Shown: positions 18,129 to 25,864, numbered from the stretch's first letter. The stretch: DNA of 64,000 nucleotides from Bacillus cereus group sp. RP43 (GCF_040459645.1 NZ_JARVHQ010000001.1:4712001-4776000), one strand, 5' to 3'. Numbers and translations are program-made. Notes: generated from the sequence alone by a model not told the origin.

Positions 18129-18156
18129 GAAAAAAGGGAGCAATTCTGCCCCCTTA
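18129..18156 (-). terminator. Terminator of the MFS exporter gene
   Basis: Minus strand AAGGGGGCA-GAAT-TGCTCCCTT followed by TTTTC, seven bases after the stop codon. Confidence 0.75.
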
Positions 18157-18162
18157 CAATAG

Positions 18163-19395
18163 CTATTTCGAAACCAATGAATTCGTCATTTCCTCTCGAT
18201 TCGCAATATCTTCTTTCTTTATTTGCATACGTAAAACCGGACCTATTGCTAATAAAATAAGTAACATTGCTATACAAAATACGATAACTAGTGAGGTCAT
18301 CTCCTTCAATCCTCCAGCTAGTGAAGTTCCAATTAACATTGCCCCCATAAACAATGGTAAAATCGTTCCATTTACTCTTCCAATCATATTTTCTGGTACA
18401 AGTTGAATCATAAGCGTACCGACAACGATATTAACACAAGCTAAACAAATACCTGTTCCAAACCTCATGAAACTAGTAATCCAAAATGATGTAGATAGCC
18501 CTTCTACTAAAAATGACATCGCTAATATGCTCATACCGAATACAAACATCTTTTTCGGATTCACTTTTGAAGCGAAAACTGCAGCAACAATACCACCGAT
18601 TAACATACCTATTCCATCAGCTGCGGCTAAATATTGAACTGCTTCTTTTTCCATTCCAAGCCTTTCTATTACAAGAAACACCTCTAACGGATTTGTTAGT
18701 CCAACTGCTAAGCCCATAATGGTGAAAGTGATCGTAATCATACGTAAATTTTTCGTATGAAGAACGTATTTCCAACCCTCTTTTATATCATTTTTTAATG
18801 AATCTCTCGCCACTTGCTCTTGTTCAACCCATTTTGGTAAAAATGAAAGGGCGATAGCAGATAACAAAAATAAAATGATTAAGCTATATAGTGACATAAA
18901 TAAACCAAGTTGTGTATACACAAGCGATCCTACCACTGGTCCAAAAATCATAAATAATGACTGTAATGTTTGGTTAAATGCAATCGCATTTGCTACCTGT
19001 TCTTCTTTTACATAGCGCTTAAATATACGCGAAGATGATGGCTGAGAAAACTGACCTACAATCGCGGAAATAAGTGTTGCAAAAAATATAGCCTGCCAAT
19101 AATCCAGCTTTAACAATAAGACAATTCCTATAATAGACAGTACACTTAATACATCTCCAGCGACCATTGTTCTTTTCGGATTCCAGCGATCAGCTAGCGC
19201 ACCACCGATAAACGAGAAAATAAAGATAGGTGCATATTCCATAACCGATAACAACGAAACTGAAACCGGATCATTATTCGTTCGCTCCATTATGAAATAC
19301 AAAAGAGCCATATTTCTGATCCAAATTGCAAATTGTTGTAAAATATCAGATGTCATAACAAGCATAAATGCTCGGTTTTTAAATAAAGCGTTCAT
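18163..19395 (-). CDS. MFS exporter (drug-efflux type) controlled by adjacent TetR
   Basis: 410 residues from the ATG at 19395, seven bases after AAAGGAGG; an ATG two codons earlier is too close to the SD. Twelve hydrophobic segments; the MFS loop motif GGALADRWNPKRTMV lies at about 60-74 and its pseudo-repeat is in the second half. It belongs to the MFS branch that includes enterobactin/macrolide-type exporters (Mef/YfmO-like), so small-molecule or drug efflux is likely; the substrate is unknown. The TetR gene lies immediately upstream on the same strand, with an operator between the two genes, so induction by a transported compound is the simple model. Confidence 0.87.
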   Translation of the reverse strand: MNALFKNRAFMLVMTSDILQQFAIWIRNMALLYFIMERTNNDPVSVSLLSVMEYAPIFIFSFIGGALADRWNPKRTMVAGDVLSVLSIIGIVLLLKLDYWQAIFFATLISAIVGQFSQPSSSRIFKRYVKEEQVANAIAFNQTLQSLFMIFGPVVGSLVYTQLGLFMSLYSLIILFLLSAIALSFLPKWVEQEQVARDSLKNDIKEGWKYVLHTKNLRMITITFTIMGLAVGLTNPLEVFLVIERLGMEKEAVQYLAAADGIGMLIGGIVAAVFASKVNPKKMFVFGMSILAMSFLVEGLSTSFWITSFMRFGTGICLACVNIVVGTLMIQLVPENMIGRVNGTILPLFMGAMLIGTSLAGGLKEMTSLVIVFCIAMLLILLAIGPVLRMQIKKEDIANREEMTNSLVSK

Positions 19396-19413
19396 TTTCA
19401 TTCCTCCTTTATA

Positions 19414-19430
19414 AACCGACCGTTCGGTCT
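19414..19430. promoter_or_regulatory. TetR-family operator upstream of the MFS exporter
   Basis: AACCGACCGTTCGGTCT contains the dyad ACCGA-N4-TCGGT. A nearly identical site lies in front of the tetR gene (20055-20072). Confidence 0.75.
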
Positions 19431-19458
19431 ATTTTTTTGTAAGAAAGCTGCTGACTTA

Positions 19459-20040
19459 TTATTCAGCTGCCATCCCTTTTAACAATACATCTATTGCCTT
19501 TTTATAAATGCGTTTCAGCTCTTTATGATCTAATTCGTAGTAAAGTACTCCAAGCCCCGATAATAATCCATTCACAATATACATCAATTCGCGCGTATTA
19601 TCTTCACGAAACTCCCCAGACTGTATGCCTGCCTCAATTAATTTCTCAAACATAACATATGATTCTCTAGTTAAAGCTAACAGTTCATCCAGAATTTCTT
19701 TACTTACAACTTGGCTCATAGAGAATTCCTCTATTGCATTCGAAATAGGTTGCTGTATATCCTCTACATAATATTCGGCGAGACCATATAGTTTTTCAGT
19801 ACTAGTACTATACAACTTCTCTTTTTCATTCCATTTCTCTAGCCAATCATACGTATGCTGTTTCACTACAAATAAAAATAATTCTTCTTTACTTTTAAAG
19901 TGATAATAAATACTTCCTTTACTTCGCCCTGTAATTTCACAAATATCTTCCATCGATGTAGCTGCATAACCTTTTTGTGAAAACAGGCTTTCTGCTTTAT
20001 ATGCAATTTCTTTCTTTATCTCTTCTGCACTTCTTCTCAT
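19459..20040 (-). CDS. TetR/AcrR-family transcriptional repressor
   Basis: 193 residues from the ATG at 20040 (reads MRRSAEEIKKEIAYKAE), which sits five bases after GAGGTG; the GTG at 20046 overlaps the SD. The N-terminal HTH is canonical: AESLFSQKGYAATSMEDICEITGRSKGSIYYHFKSKEELF (about 16-55). The C-terminal half is an all-helical ligand-binding domain without recognisable specificity. It is transcribed in the same direction as the MFS exporter, 63 bases upstream of it, and operator-like palindromes with the ACCGA/TCGGT core lie before both genes, so it probably represses both. Confidence 0.92.
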   Translation of the reverse strand: MRRSAEEIKKEIAYKAESLFSQKGYAATSMEDICEITGRSKGSIYYHFKSKEELFLFVVKQHTYDWLEKWNEKEKLYSTSTEKLYGLAEYYVEDIQQPISNAIEEFSMSQVVSKEILDELLALTRESYVMFEKLIEAGIQSGEFREDNTRELMYIVNGLLSGLGVLYYELDHKELKRIYKKAIDVLLKGMAAE

Positions 20041-20054
20041 ATTCACACCTCACT

Positions 20055-20072
20055 AAACCGACCGTTCAGTCT
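20055..20072. promoter_or_regulatory. TetR-family operator upstream of tetR
   Basis: AAACCGACCGTTCAGTCT, one base different in the right arm from the site at 19414-19430; expected to mediate autoregulation. Confidence 0.72.
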
Positions 20073-20085
20073 AATAATAACAAAT

Positions 20086-20108
20086 GAAAAACCTCTATCG
20101 CAAGAGGC
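20086..20108 (-). terminator. Terminator of the 47-residue membrane protein gene
   Basis: Minus strand CCTCTTGCGATAGAGG followed by TTTTTC, 12 bases past the stop codon of the small gene. Confidence 0.75.
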
Positions 20109-20120
20109 TATATTCCTTAT

Positions 20121-20264
20121 TTAAGAAAACGTACTTTCAAACCACGTTCGAATCGTATGTATTATTCCAATTTTAAATCCTAATTTGACAAGAAATACGC
20201 CTCCCGCAGCTAATAAAAACAACACTACTTTCCCCTTATTTTTCACTTTCGGCTCCCTTTTCAT
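20121..20264 (-). CDS. Small single-span membrane protein (47 aa), unrecognised
   Basis: An unlisted small frame: reads MKREPKVKNKGKVVLFLLAA.. and ends ..TWFESTFS. The N-terminus is strongly basic (8 Lys/Arg in 12 residues), followed by one hydrophobic segment VVLFLLAAGGVFLV and an amphipathic C-terminus. The start at 20264 lies seven bases after AAGGGG; an ATG two codons upstream at 20270 would overlap the SD. It has its own terminator at 20086-20108 and two palindromes upstream. Size, SD, terminator and composition argue for a real gene; I do not recognise the family. Confidence 0.65.
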   Translation of the reverse strand: MKREPKVKNKGKVVLFLLAAGGVFLVKLGFKIGIIHTIRTWFESTFS

Positions 20265-20282
20265 TTCCATTCCCCTTAGCAT

Positions 20283-20313
20283 GTTAAAAATATTTAATCA
20301 AACGTTTGTTTAA
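20283..20313. promoter_or_regulatory. 31-bp palindromic element, copy 1
   Basis: GTTAAAAATATTTAA is followed at once by TCAAACGTTTGTTTAA. The right half is a palindrome centred on AACGTT. The same two-part arrangement, inverted, occurs at 32822-32853, and the right half recurs at 20340-20358. Looks like a regulator binding site in front of the small membrane protein gene. Confidence 0.5.
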
Positions 20314-20339
20314 CTGTTTTTATGCATATGTAAGCCAAC

Positions 20340-20358
20340 TAATCAAACGTTTGTTTAA
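20340..20358. promoter_or_regulatory. Palindrome copy 2 (TAATCAAACGTTTGTTTAA)
   Basis: Second copy of the palindrome 40 bases from the first, directly abutting the terminator of the 83-residue gene. Confidence 0.5.
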
Positions 20359-20388
20359 AAAGAAATACGCCCCCTATAGGGCGCATTC
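20357..20388 (-). terminator. Terminator of the Gly/Cys-rich protein gene
   Basis: Minus strand ATGCGCCC-TATA-GGGGGCGTAT then TTCTTTTT, five bases after the stop codon. Confidence 0.82.
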
Positions 20389-20391
20389 TCA

Positions 20392-20643
20392 TCAATCACC
20401 GCCACCTCCACCACCGCAGCTACCTCCACCATCTCCGCCAAAAGAACCTCCGCAATCATGTGAACCTCCATCGTGCGAGCTATCATTATCAGATCCAGCA
20501 AAGAAAAATAATGGTGATGAGTTGTTAGATGAATTATGAATGTTATTTTGTTTTGTTAAGTTTACCTTCTTTTTGTTTGATCGAACTGCTGTTACGATTG
20601 TTCCAACTACAACAAATAATAGTATGACAATAATAAATTCCAT
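20392..20643 (-). CDS. Membrane-anchored Gly/Cys/His-rich small protein, unrecognised
   Basis: 83 residues. One N-terminal hydrophobic helix (IIVILLFVVVGTIVTAV) is followed by a basic patch, an Asn/Ser linker and a C-terminus of His, Asp, Cys and Gly: GSHDCGGSFGGDGGGSCGGG. Gly-rich tails of this type end many small Firmicute membrane proteins, but the two Cys and interspersed His/Asp could also bind a metal. GGAGG precedes the ATG. It is 13 bases downstream of the thioredoxin-like gene, so probably co-transcribed with it and the DUF1992 gene. No family assigned. Confidence 0.72.
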   Translation of the reverse strand: MEFIIVILLFVVVGTIVTAVRSNKKKVNLTKQNNIHNSSNNSSPLFFFAGSDNDSSHDGGSHDCGGSFGGDGGGSCGGGGGGD

Positions 20644-20656
20644 ATAAAAGCCTCCC

Positions 20657-20971
20657 TTAATCCTCGAATAATTGAATGGTTCTCTCTAGATTTTCAAGTG
20701 AAATGAAGCGCGATTCACGAAGGATCTCTTTTCCATTATAAAATAATAAAACTGTTGGCCCTGTAAATACTGCATACCGCCCCGCAAGCTCTTGCATGTC
20801 TTGTAGTAATATTTCTACTTTCTCTACGTAATCATAATTCTCTAATACGCAATTTACTTTTCTTAGCATAACATCACAAACACCACAATTCTCCGTTTTA
20901 ATAAACAGAAGTACTAATTGTTGTTCTTCAATATGTGTCGCTAATTCTTCTATCGTTTCAAATTTATTCAT
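20657..20971 (-). CDS. Thioredoxin-like protein
   Basis: 104 residues with a thioredoxin fold: VLLFIKTENCGVCDVMLRKV carries a CGVC active site at about 29-32, and the cis-Pro is in FTGPTVLLFYNGKEI. The length is typical of a stand-alone thioredoxin; the WCGPC motif is altered, as in the YtpP/YusE-type Bacillus relatives. Cytoplasmic (no signal). It probably catalyses thiol-disulfide exchange with an unknown partner. Located 11 bases after DUF1992 and 13 bases before the Gly/Cys-rich protein gene, forming a likely operon. Confidence 0.88.
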   Translation of the reverse strand: MNKFETIEELATHIEEQQLVLLFIKTENCGVCDVMLRKVNCVLENYDYVEKVEILLQDMQELAGRYAVFTGPTVLLFYNGKEILRESRFISLENLERTIQLFED

Positions 20972-20982
20972 CTTATTCCCTC

Positions 20983-21354
20983 TTAGCGTAATTTACGAAA
21001 TACTTTATCTTGATACATACAAAAGGCTGAACTATCTTTAATTTTCCTTTTTTCCATTACTTGCTGAAAACGCAGCGTTTTTGTCGTTAACTCTTCTTGT
21101 AATTTTTTTCTCTCTGCTTCATCATAACAGCACGCAATTAAGTCTTCTGTTTTTAATATATCTTTTTGTAGTTCCATTTCTGGTGGAATCATACCCGCAT
21201 TTTTTAAAATTTTATAGCTCATCCTTAATTCTGGAGGTACCATTGAAAGGTCTTCTAATTGTAGTGGTTTTCCTTTTCCAGGAATATGATTAAGGTCTCC
21301 ATTCCGTATTGCTTGTCGAATTTTTTCTTCAGCAATGTTCAAAAACACATCCAC
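20983..21354 (-). CDS. DUF1992 (DnaJ-C28-like conserved domain) protein
   Basis: 123 residues from a GTG with GGAGG seven bases upstream. The N-terminus AEEKIRQAIRNGDLNHIPGKGKPL is the hallmark of DUF1992, shared with the conserved domain of eukaryotic DNAJC28; the J-domain itself is absent. The remainder is helical and charged. Function unknown. First gene of a three-gene minus-strand group with the thioredoxin-like and Gly/Cys-rich proteins; divergent from the chitinase. Confidence 0.88.
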   Translation of the reverse strand: MDVFLNIAEEKIRQAIRNGDLNHIPGKGKPLQLEDLSMVPPELRMSYKILKNAGMIPPEMELQKDILKTEDLIACCYDEAERKKLQEELTTKTLRFQQVMEKRKIKDSSAFCMYQDKVFRKLR

Positions 21355-21551
21355 ACCATTCCCTCCTTTACATATTTTTACTATTATTTTACATGATATT
21401 TTCTCATCTTGCTACGCTATTACAAATTGACTTCATACAATTTTTTCTCAAATTTAATTACAAGGAGCCTTTTCCTCCCTAATCAATATTTTATTTTCAT
21501 GTGTAGTCTGTATTAGAGTCATTTAATATTGAGAAAATCTTTTTGAATCAA

Positions 21552-21565
21552 ATAAAGCGTTTACA
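21552..21565 (+). promoter_or_regulatory. cre (CcpA) site overlapping the chitinase -35
   Basis: ATAAAGCGTTTACA matches the cre consensus TGWAANCGNTNWCA except at its first two bases and covers the -35 hexamer TTTACA. Chitinase B of B. thuringiensis is known to be subject to catabolite repression through such a site. Confidence 0.72.
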
Positions 21566-21588
21566 CTAAATCTTACATTTGCTACGAT
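21560..21588 (+). promoter_or_regulatory. Sigma-A promoter of the chitinase gene
   Basis: TTTACA (21560-21565), 17-base spacer, TACGAT (21583-21588). Start expected near 21595, about 130 bases before the ATG. Confidence 0.72.
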
Positions 21589-21612
21589 TTAATCACCCCA
21601 GCCCCCTTGTAT

Positions 21613-21628
21613 AGACTTCGTGATGTCT
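21613..21628 (+). promoter_or_regulatory. dre-like GntR (YvoA/NagR-type) operator of the chitinase
   Basis: AGACTTCGTGATGTCT is an imperfect dyad (AGAC..GTCT) just downstream of the expected start. It agrees with the 16-bp dre element I recall for chiB in B. thuringiensis, where YvoA represses in the absence of chitin products; this identity is from memory, not a search. Confidence 0.6.
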
Positions 21629-21638
21629 GATCATTTTT

Positions 21639-21663
21639 ATCTAGACGTTTCATACGTCTAGAT
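21639..21663 (+). promoter_or_regulatory. Perfect 9-bp inverted repeat in the chitinase leader
   Basis: ATCTAGACG, seven-base spacer, CGTCTAGAT. It sits in the 5' leader, 63 bases before the start codon, and has TCTAGA cores in both arms like NagR/DasR half-sites; it could be a second operator or an mRNA hairpin. Confidence 0.55.
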
Positions 21664-21725
21664 CCATTTTGATTTATTGGCGTATGCCTTTAAATATATC
21701 TTTTATTTTGAAAGGAGAAATGACT

Positions 21726-23750
21726 ATGAAATCAAAAAAATTCACACTGCTATTACTATCCCTACTACTCTTCTTACCTCTTTTTCTCACAAACTTTATT
21801 ACCCCAAATCTCGCATTAGCAGATTCACCAAAGCAAGGTCAAAAAATTGTTGGGTATTTTCCTTCATGGGGCATTTACGGACGTAATTATCAAGTTTCAG
21901 ACATTGATGCATCAAAGCTAACTCATTTAAACTATGCTTTCGCTGATATTTGCTGGAATGGAAAACATGGAAATCCTTCTACTCACCCGGATAATCCAAA
22001 TAAACAAACGTGGAACTGTAAAGAATCTGGTGTACCACTGCAAAATAAAGAGGTCCCTAATGGCACTCTCGTACTCGGTGAACCATGGGCTGATGTCACA
22101 AAATCTTATCCGGGATCGGGTACAACTTGGGAAGATTGTGATAAATACGCCCGCTGCGGAAATTTCGGAGAACTGAAACGATTAAAAGCTAAGTATCCTC
22201 ACTTAAAAACAATTATTTCCGTTGGTGGCTGGACTTGGTCTAACCGCTTTTCTGATATGGCCGCTGATGAAAAAACAAGAAAAGTATTCGCTGAATCTAC
22301 AGTAGCTTTTCTTCGCGAATATGGATTTGACGGCGTTGATTTAGACTGGGAATACCCGGGCGTTGAAACGATCCCTGGTGGTAGTTATCGTCCTGAAGAT
22401 AAGCAAAACTTCACCCTACTCCTTCAAGATGTTCGACATGCATTAACTAAAGCTGGCGCAGAAGATGGTAAACAATATTTACTAACAATCGCGTCAGGTG
22501 CAAGCCAACGTTATGCTGATCATACAGAGCTAAAGAAAATCTCTCAAATACTGGATTGGATTAATATTATGACATATGATTTCCACGGTGGATGGGAAGC
22601 TACTTCTAACCATAATGCAGCTCTATACAAGGATCCAAATGACCCAGCAGCGGATACGAAATTTTACGTAGATGGTGCGATAGACATTTATACAAATGAA
22701 GGGGTTCCAGCGGATAAACTCGTATTAGGTGTACCTTTTTACGGACGCGGATGGAAAAGTTGCGGAAAAGAAAATAATGGGCAATACCAACCTTGTAAAC
22801 CAGGTAGTGATGGAAAGCTCGCTTCTAAAGGTACTTGGGATGATTATTCTACCGGTGACACAGGTGTGTACGATTATGGTGATTTAGCAGCTAATTATGT
22901 TAATAAAAATGGTTTTGTTCGCGGATGGAACGATGTAGCGAAAGTACCTTATTTATATAATGCGACTACAGGCACGTTTATTAGCTATGATGACAACGAA
23001 TCTATGAAATATAAAACAGACTATATAAAGACAAAAGGTTTAAGTGGCGCAATGTTTTGGGAACTAAGCGGGGATTGCCGTACAAGTCCAAAATATAGTT
23101 GTAGTGGACCAAAATTACTTGATACGTTAGTAAAAGAATTACTTGGTGGACCTATTACTCAAAAAGATACTGAATCACCAACAAACGTAAAAAATATTTC
23201 TGTTACAAATAAAAATTCAAACTCAGTTCAATTAAACTGGACTGCATCTACTGATAACGTAGGAGTTACGAAATATGAAATTACTGCCGGAGAAGAGAAA
23301 TGGAGTACAACAACAAATAGCATTACAATTAAAAACTTGAAACCTAATACAGAATACACATTTTCAGTATTAGCAAAGGATGCTGCTGGTAACAAATCAC
23401 AACCTACTTCTATTCTTATAAAAACAGATGATGCTAACACAACACCTCCTGGTGGAAATGGCAATGCTACCTTTTCAGTCACTTCAAATTGGGGAAGTGG
23501 TTACAACTTCTCAATTATAATTAAAAATAGCGGAACGACCCCTATTAAAAACTGGAAATTAGAATTTGATTATAACGGCAATTTAACACAAGTTTGGGAT
23601 TCTAAAATTAGTAGTAAAATAAATAATCATTACGTAATTACGAATGCAGGATGGAATGGTGAAATTCCTCCTGGTGGATCAGTTACAATCGGAGGGGCAG
23701 GAACAGGCAATCCCGCCGAACTTGTAAATGCATCCATTAGCGAAAACTAA
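21726..23750 (+). CDS. chiB: Chitinase B, GH18 with FnIII and cellulose/chitin-binding domains
   Basis: 674 residues from the ATG at 21726 (eight bases after GGAG), the length of the known B. cereus ChiB/Chi74 enzymes. Residues 1-32 are a signal peptide (LLLLSLLLFLPLF..LALA), so it is secreted. The GH18 catalytic domain follows (about 36-480) with the DGVDLDWE motif at 202-209; Glu209 is the acid/base. A fibronectin III domain begins near ESPTNVKNISV (about 488-570), and a C-terminal CBM2-like domain begins at ATFSVTSNWGSGYNF (about 580-674), for binding insoluble chitin. It is monocistronic, with promoter, cre and GntR-type sites upstream and a terminator downstream. Confidence 0.96.
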   Translation: MKSKKFTLLLLSLLLFLPLFLTNFITPNLALADSPKQGQKIVGYFPSWGIYGRNYQVSDIDASKLTHLNYAFADICWNGKHGNPSTHPDNPNKQTWNCKESGVPLQNKEVPNGTLVLGEPWADVTKSYPGSGTTWEDCDKYARCGNFGELKRLKAKYPHLKTIISVGGWTWSNRFSDMAADEKTRKVFAESTVAFLREYGFDGVDLDWEYPGVETIPGGSYRPEDKQNFTLLLQDVRHALTKAGAEDGKQYLLTIASGASQRYADHTELKKISQILDWINIMTYDFHGGWEATSNHNAALYKDPNDPAADTKFYVDGAIDIYTNEGVPADKLVLGVPFYGRGWKSCGKENNGQYQPCKPGSDGKLASKGTWDDYSTGDTGVYDYGDLAANYVNKNGFVRGWNDVAKVPYLYNATTGTFISYDDNESMKYKTDYIKTKGLSGAMFWELSGDCRTSPKYSCSGPKLLDTLVKELLGGPITQKDTESPTNVKNISVTNKNSNSVQLNWTASTDNVGVTKYEITAGEEKWSTTTNSITIKNLKPNTEYTFSVLAKDAAGNKSQPTSILIKTDDANTTPPGGNGNATFSVTSNWGSGYNFSIIIKNSGTTPIKNWKLEFDYNGNLTQVWDSKISSKINNHYVITNAGWNGEIPPGGSVTIGGAGTGNPAELVNASISEN

Positions 23751-23776
23751 ACGTAACATCCATTAATTATTTCACT

Positions 23777-23825
23777 AAAGTTTGAATTTAGGTTTGAGTG
23801 CTCTATCCTAAATTCAAACTTTTAA
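23777..23825 (+). terminator. Terminator of chiB
   Basis: AAAGTTTGAATTTAGG and CCTAAATTCAAACTTT form a perfect 16-bp stem with a 14-base loop, followed by TTAATTTT. Confidence 0.88.
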
Positions 23826-24084
23826 TTTTATGAAAAATCACAAATTTATATTATAATAACCTATTATAATTATATTTAGTTTCTAATATGAAGTTCGTGT
23901 GAAGTTCATCTGAATTTTACATGAATTTCCTTTAAATTCTATTGTCTTCCTATACTAATCACATTATCCTTTACATATAGGAATTATTTTTATTCCATTT
24001 CTAACTATCTATATATATAAAGAAAGATAGTCGCCTATTAGGGAAAGGCATCTAGTATTATTATAAATATAAACATAACAAAAG

Positions 24085-24121
24085 AAAAAGCACGCTTATA
24101 AGCGCACCATAAGAGTGCTTC
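24085..24121 (-). terminator. Second hairpin downstream of the ABC-F gene
   Basis: Minus strand AAGCAC-t-CTTAT, nine-base loop, ATAAG-c-GTGCTT, then TTTTCTTTT. A backup terminator, about 50 bases past the first one. Confidence 0.65.
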
Positions 24122-24169
24122 TTCATACAATTCTCATGTAAGAGTTCTCGAAAATCATGTTAATCACAA

Positions 24170-24208
24170 AGAAAAGACATTAGCTTATAAAAGCTAATGT
24201 CTTTTCTT
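24170..24208 (-). terminator. Terminator of the ABC-F gene
   Basis: AAAGACATTAGCTT and AAGCTAATGTCTTT form a 14-bp stem with an ATAA loop and A/T tails. Confidence 0.9.
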
Positions 24209-24213
24209 TATTC

Positions 24214-25752
24214 TTATTGTTCAGCGTTCCATTCTTCTATATTCCATACTTTTGTTATCCATGCTTCATAGAAAGAAGGCTCATGTGAAACAAGTAAAAC
24301 TGTTCCTTTATATTGTTGTAACGCTTCCTGCAAAGACTTTTTTGTTTCTATATCCAGATGATTAGTTGGTTCATCTAAAATTAAAACGTTGCTTTTCGTT
24401 ACGATAAGTTCACATAAACGTACTTTCGTCTGTTCCCCGCCGCTTAATAAACTAATAGGTTTTAATACGTGTTCTTCTTTCAAACCACACTTTGCTAATG
24501 CTTGGCGTACTTCTTTCTTTGTCATATCTGGTCTTTCTGCCCAAACTTTCTCTAATGGTGTTGTTTCTGAAGCAAACTCCTCCTGTGCAAAATAAGCAGG
24601 ATTTACTCGTTCTCCAACAGAAATTGAACCGCTTAACGGCTTTATTTGACCTAATAACGTTTTTAACATTGTCGTTTTTCCAATTCCATTATGACCAACA
24701 ATCGCTATTTTTTCTCCTTTTTTCACTTGTAAATTCAACTCTGGACATAACGGATCACTATAACCTATCCTTAGTTTCTCAGCTTGCAATATACGACTCA
24801 CTGGCTCCTCATAAACATTGAAATCAAAACGGGATCGAGTTACATGATTAACTTTTTCAACCCTTTGCATTTTCTCCAATACTTTTTCTCGACTTTTTGC
24901 CTGTTTCGCTTTTCGAATTTTATTTTTTTGAATAAATGTTTCTAGCTGAGAGATTTCTTTTTGCTGTTTCACATACGCCAATTGTACTTGCTTCTTTTGC
25001 AATTGATAACTTTGCACAAACTTTTCATAATCTCCTACATACCGCTTAACTTTCCGTTCTTCTAAATGATAAATAACATTCGCAACATTGTTCAAAAATA
25101 TTTCGTCATGTGAAATGATAATATAAGCTTTTTCATACAGCTTCAAATATAATTGCAACCATTCTATATGAGTTGTATCTAAATAGTTTGTTGGCTCATC
25201 TAGCAATAAAACATCAGCTTTTTCTAAAAGGAGCTTCCCAAGTAATAACTTTGTTCGCTGTCCTCCACTTAAATTTGAAACATCCTTTTTCAACCCTATT
25301 TCAAATAAACCTAAACCGATTGCTACTTCTTCAATTTCTGTATGAATTTGATAGAAATTAGAGCTTTCCAATATAGTTTGTAATTCTCCATACTTTACTA
25401 ACAGTTTTTCTACCTCTCCTGCTCCATTCATTTCTTCAGCAATTTTTAACATTTCACATTCAATCGCATACAAATTAGAAAATGCACTTTGTAAGTACCC
25501 TTCAATTGTTATCCTCTCTTGCAAATCCATATGCTGCTGTAAAAAGCCTACCTTCATATGTGGAAACCATTCAATCTTCCCGTCATCATGTATAAGTTCT
25601 CCTGTTAAAATCCTTAACAATGTTGATTTTCCAACTCCATTTTTTCCTACTAGCCCAACATGCTCACCCTTTAATAGTCGAAAGCACGCATTATATAAAA
25701 TGGGTTTTTCACCATATGAATGACTTAAATTTTCTACTGTTAATATACTCAT
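24214..25752 (-). CDS. ABC-F ATPase (ribosome-protection type candidate)
   Basis: 512 residues with two ABC domains and no membrane segment, the ABC-F layout. First site: Walker A GKNGVGKST (about 36-44), signature LSGGQ, Walker B LLLDEPTNYLD. A charged inter-domain linker (about 230-310, rich in Lys/Gln) could be the P-site tRNA interaction motif. Second site: GHNGIGKTT, LSGGEQ, LILDEPTNHLD. Length and the antibiotic-style attenuator in its leader favour the resistance ABC-F branch (VmlR/Lmo0919/Vga-like), which dislodges ribosome-bound drugs, over housekeeping EttA/YkpA types. The spectrum cannot be predicted from sequence. AAAGGAGAG precedes the ATG. Confidence 0.88.
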   Translation of the reverse strand: MSILTVENLSHSYGEKPILYNACFRLLKGEHVGLVGKNGVGKSTLLRILTGELIHDDGKIEWFPHMKVGFLQQHMDLQERITIEGYLQSAFSNLYAIECEMLKIAEEMNGAGEVEKLLVKYGELQTILESSNFYQIHTEIEEVAIGLGLFEIGLKKDVSNLSGGQRTKLLLGKLLLEKADVLLLDEPTNYLDTTHIEWLQLYLKLYEKAYIIISHDEIFLNNVANVIYHLEERKVKRYVGDYEKFVQSYQLQKKQVQLAYVKQQKEISQLETFIQKNKIRKAKQAKSREKVLEKMQRVEKVNHVTRSRFDFNVYEEPVSRILQAEKLRIGYSDPLCPELNLQVKKGEKIAIVGHNGIGKTTMLKTLLGQIKPLSGSISVGERVNPAYFAQEEFASETTPLEKVWAERPDMTKKEVRQALAKCGLKEEHVLKPISLLSGGEQTKVRLCELIVTKSNVLILDEPTNHLDIETKKSLQEALQQYKGTVLLVSHEPSFYEAWITKVWNIEEWNAEQ

Positions 25753-25828
25753 CTTTTTCTCTCCTTTACTTATGGTTCATAAGCTAAATAGAGAGAGCAA
25801 CAGTATAAAGCCTTATTTAATTGTGCAT

Positions 25829-25864
25829 ATAAAAAATGGGTAAGGTGAATACACCTTACCCATT
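25829..25864 (-). terminator. Attenuator terminator in the ABC-F leader
   Basis: Minus strand AATGGGTAAGGTG-TATT-CACCTTACCCATT followed by TTTTAT: a 13-bp perfect hairpin located between the leader peptide and the ABC-F start (77 bases before it). Confidence 0.9.

Larger units (their letters stand above)
23826..24213. other. Intergenic region, chiB to ABC-F gene
   Basis: About 390 AT-rich bases between convergent genes. Two minus-strand hairpins are the only structure I see: AAGCACTCTTAT/ATAAGCGTGCTT then T5 at 24085-24121, and the ABC-F terminator near 24170-24208. No coding frame or riboswitch was found. Confidence 0.6.

Noticed and set aside
24492..24821. 109-aa plus-strand frame inside the ABC-F gene
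   Set aside because: Lies entirely within the conserved second ABC domain on the other strand; no SD and no motif.
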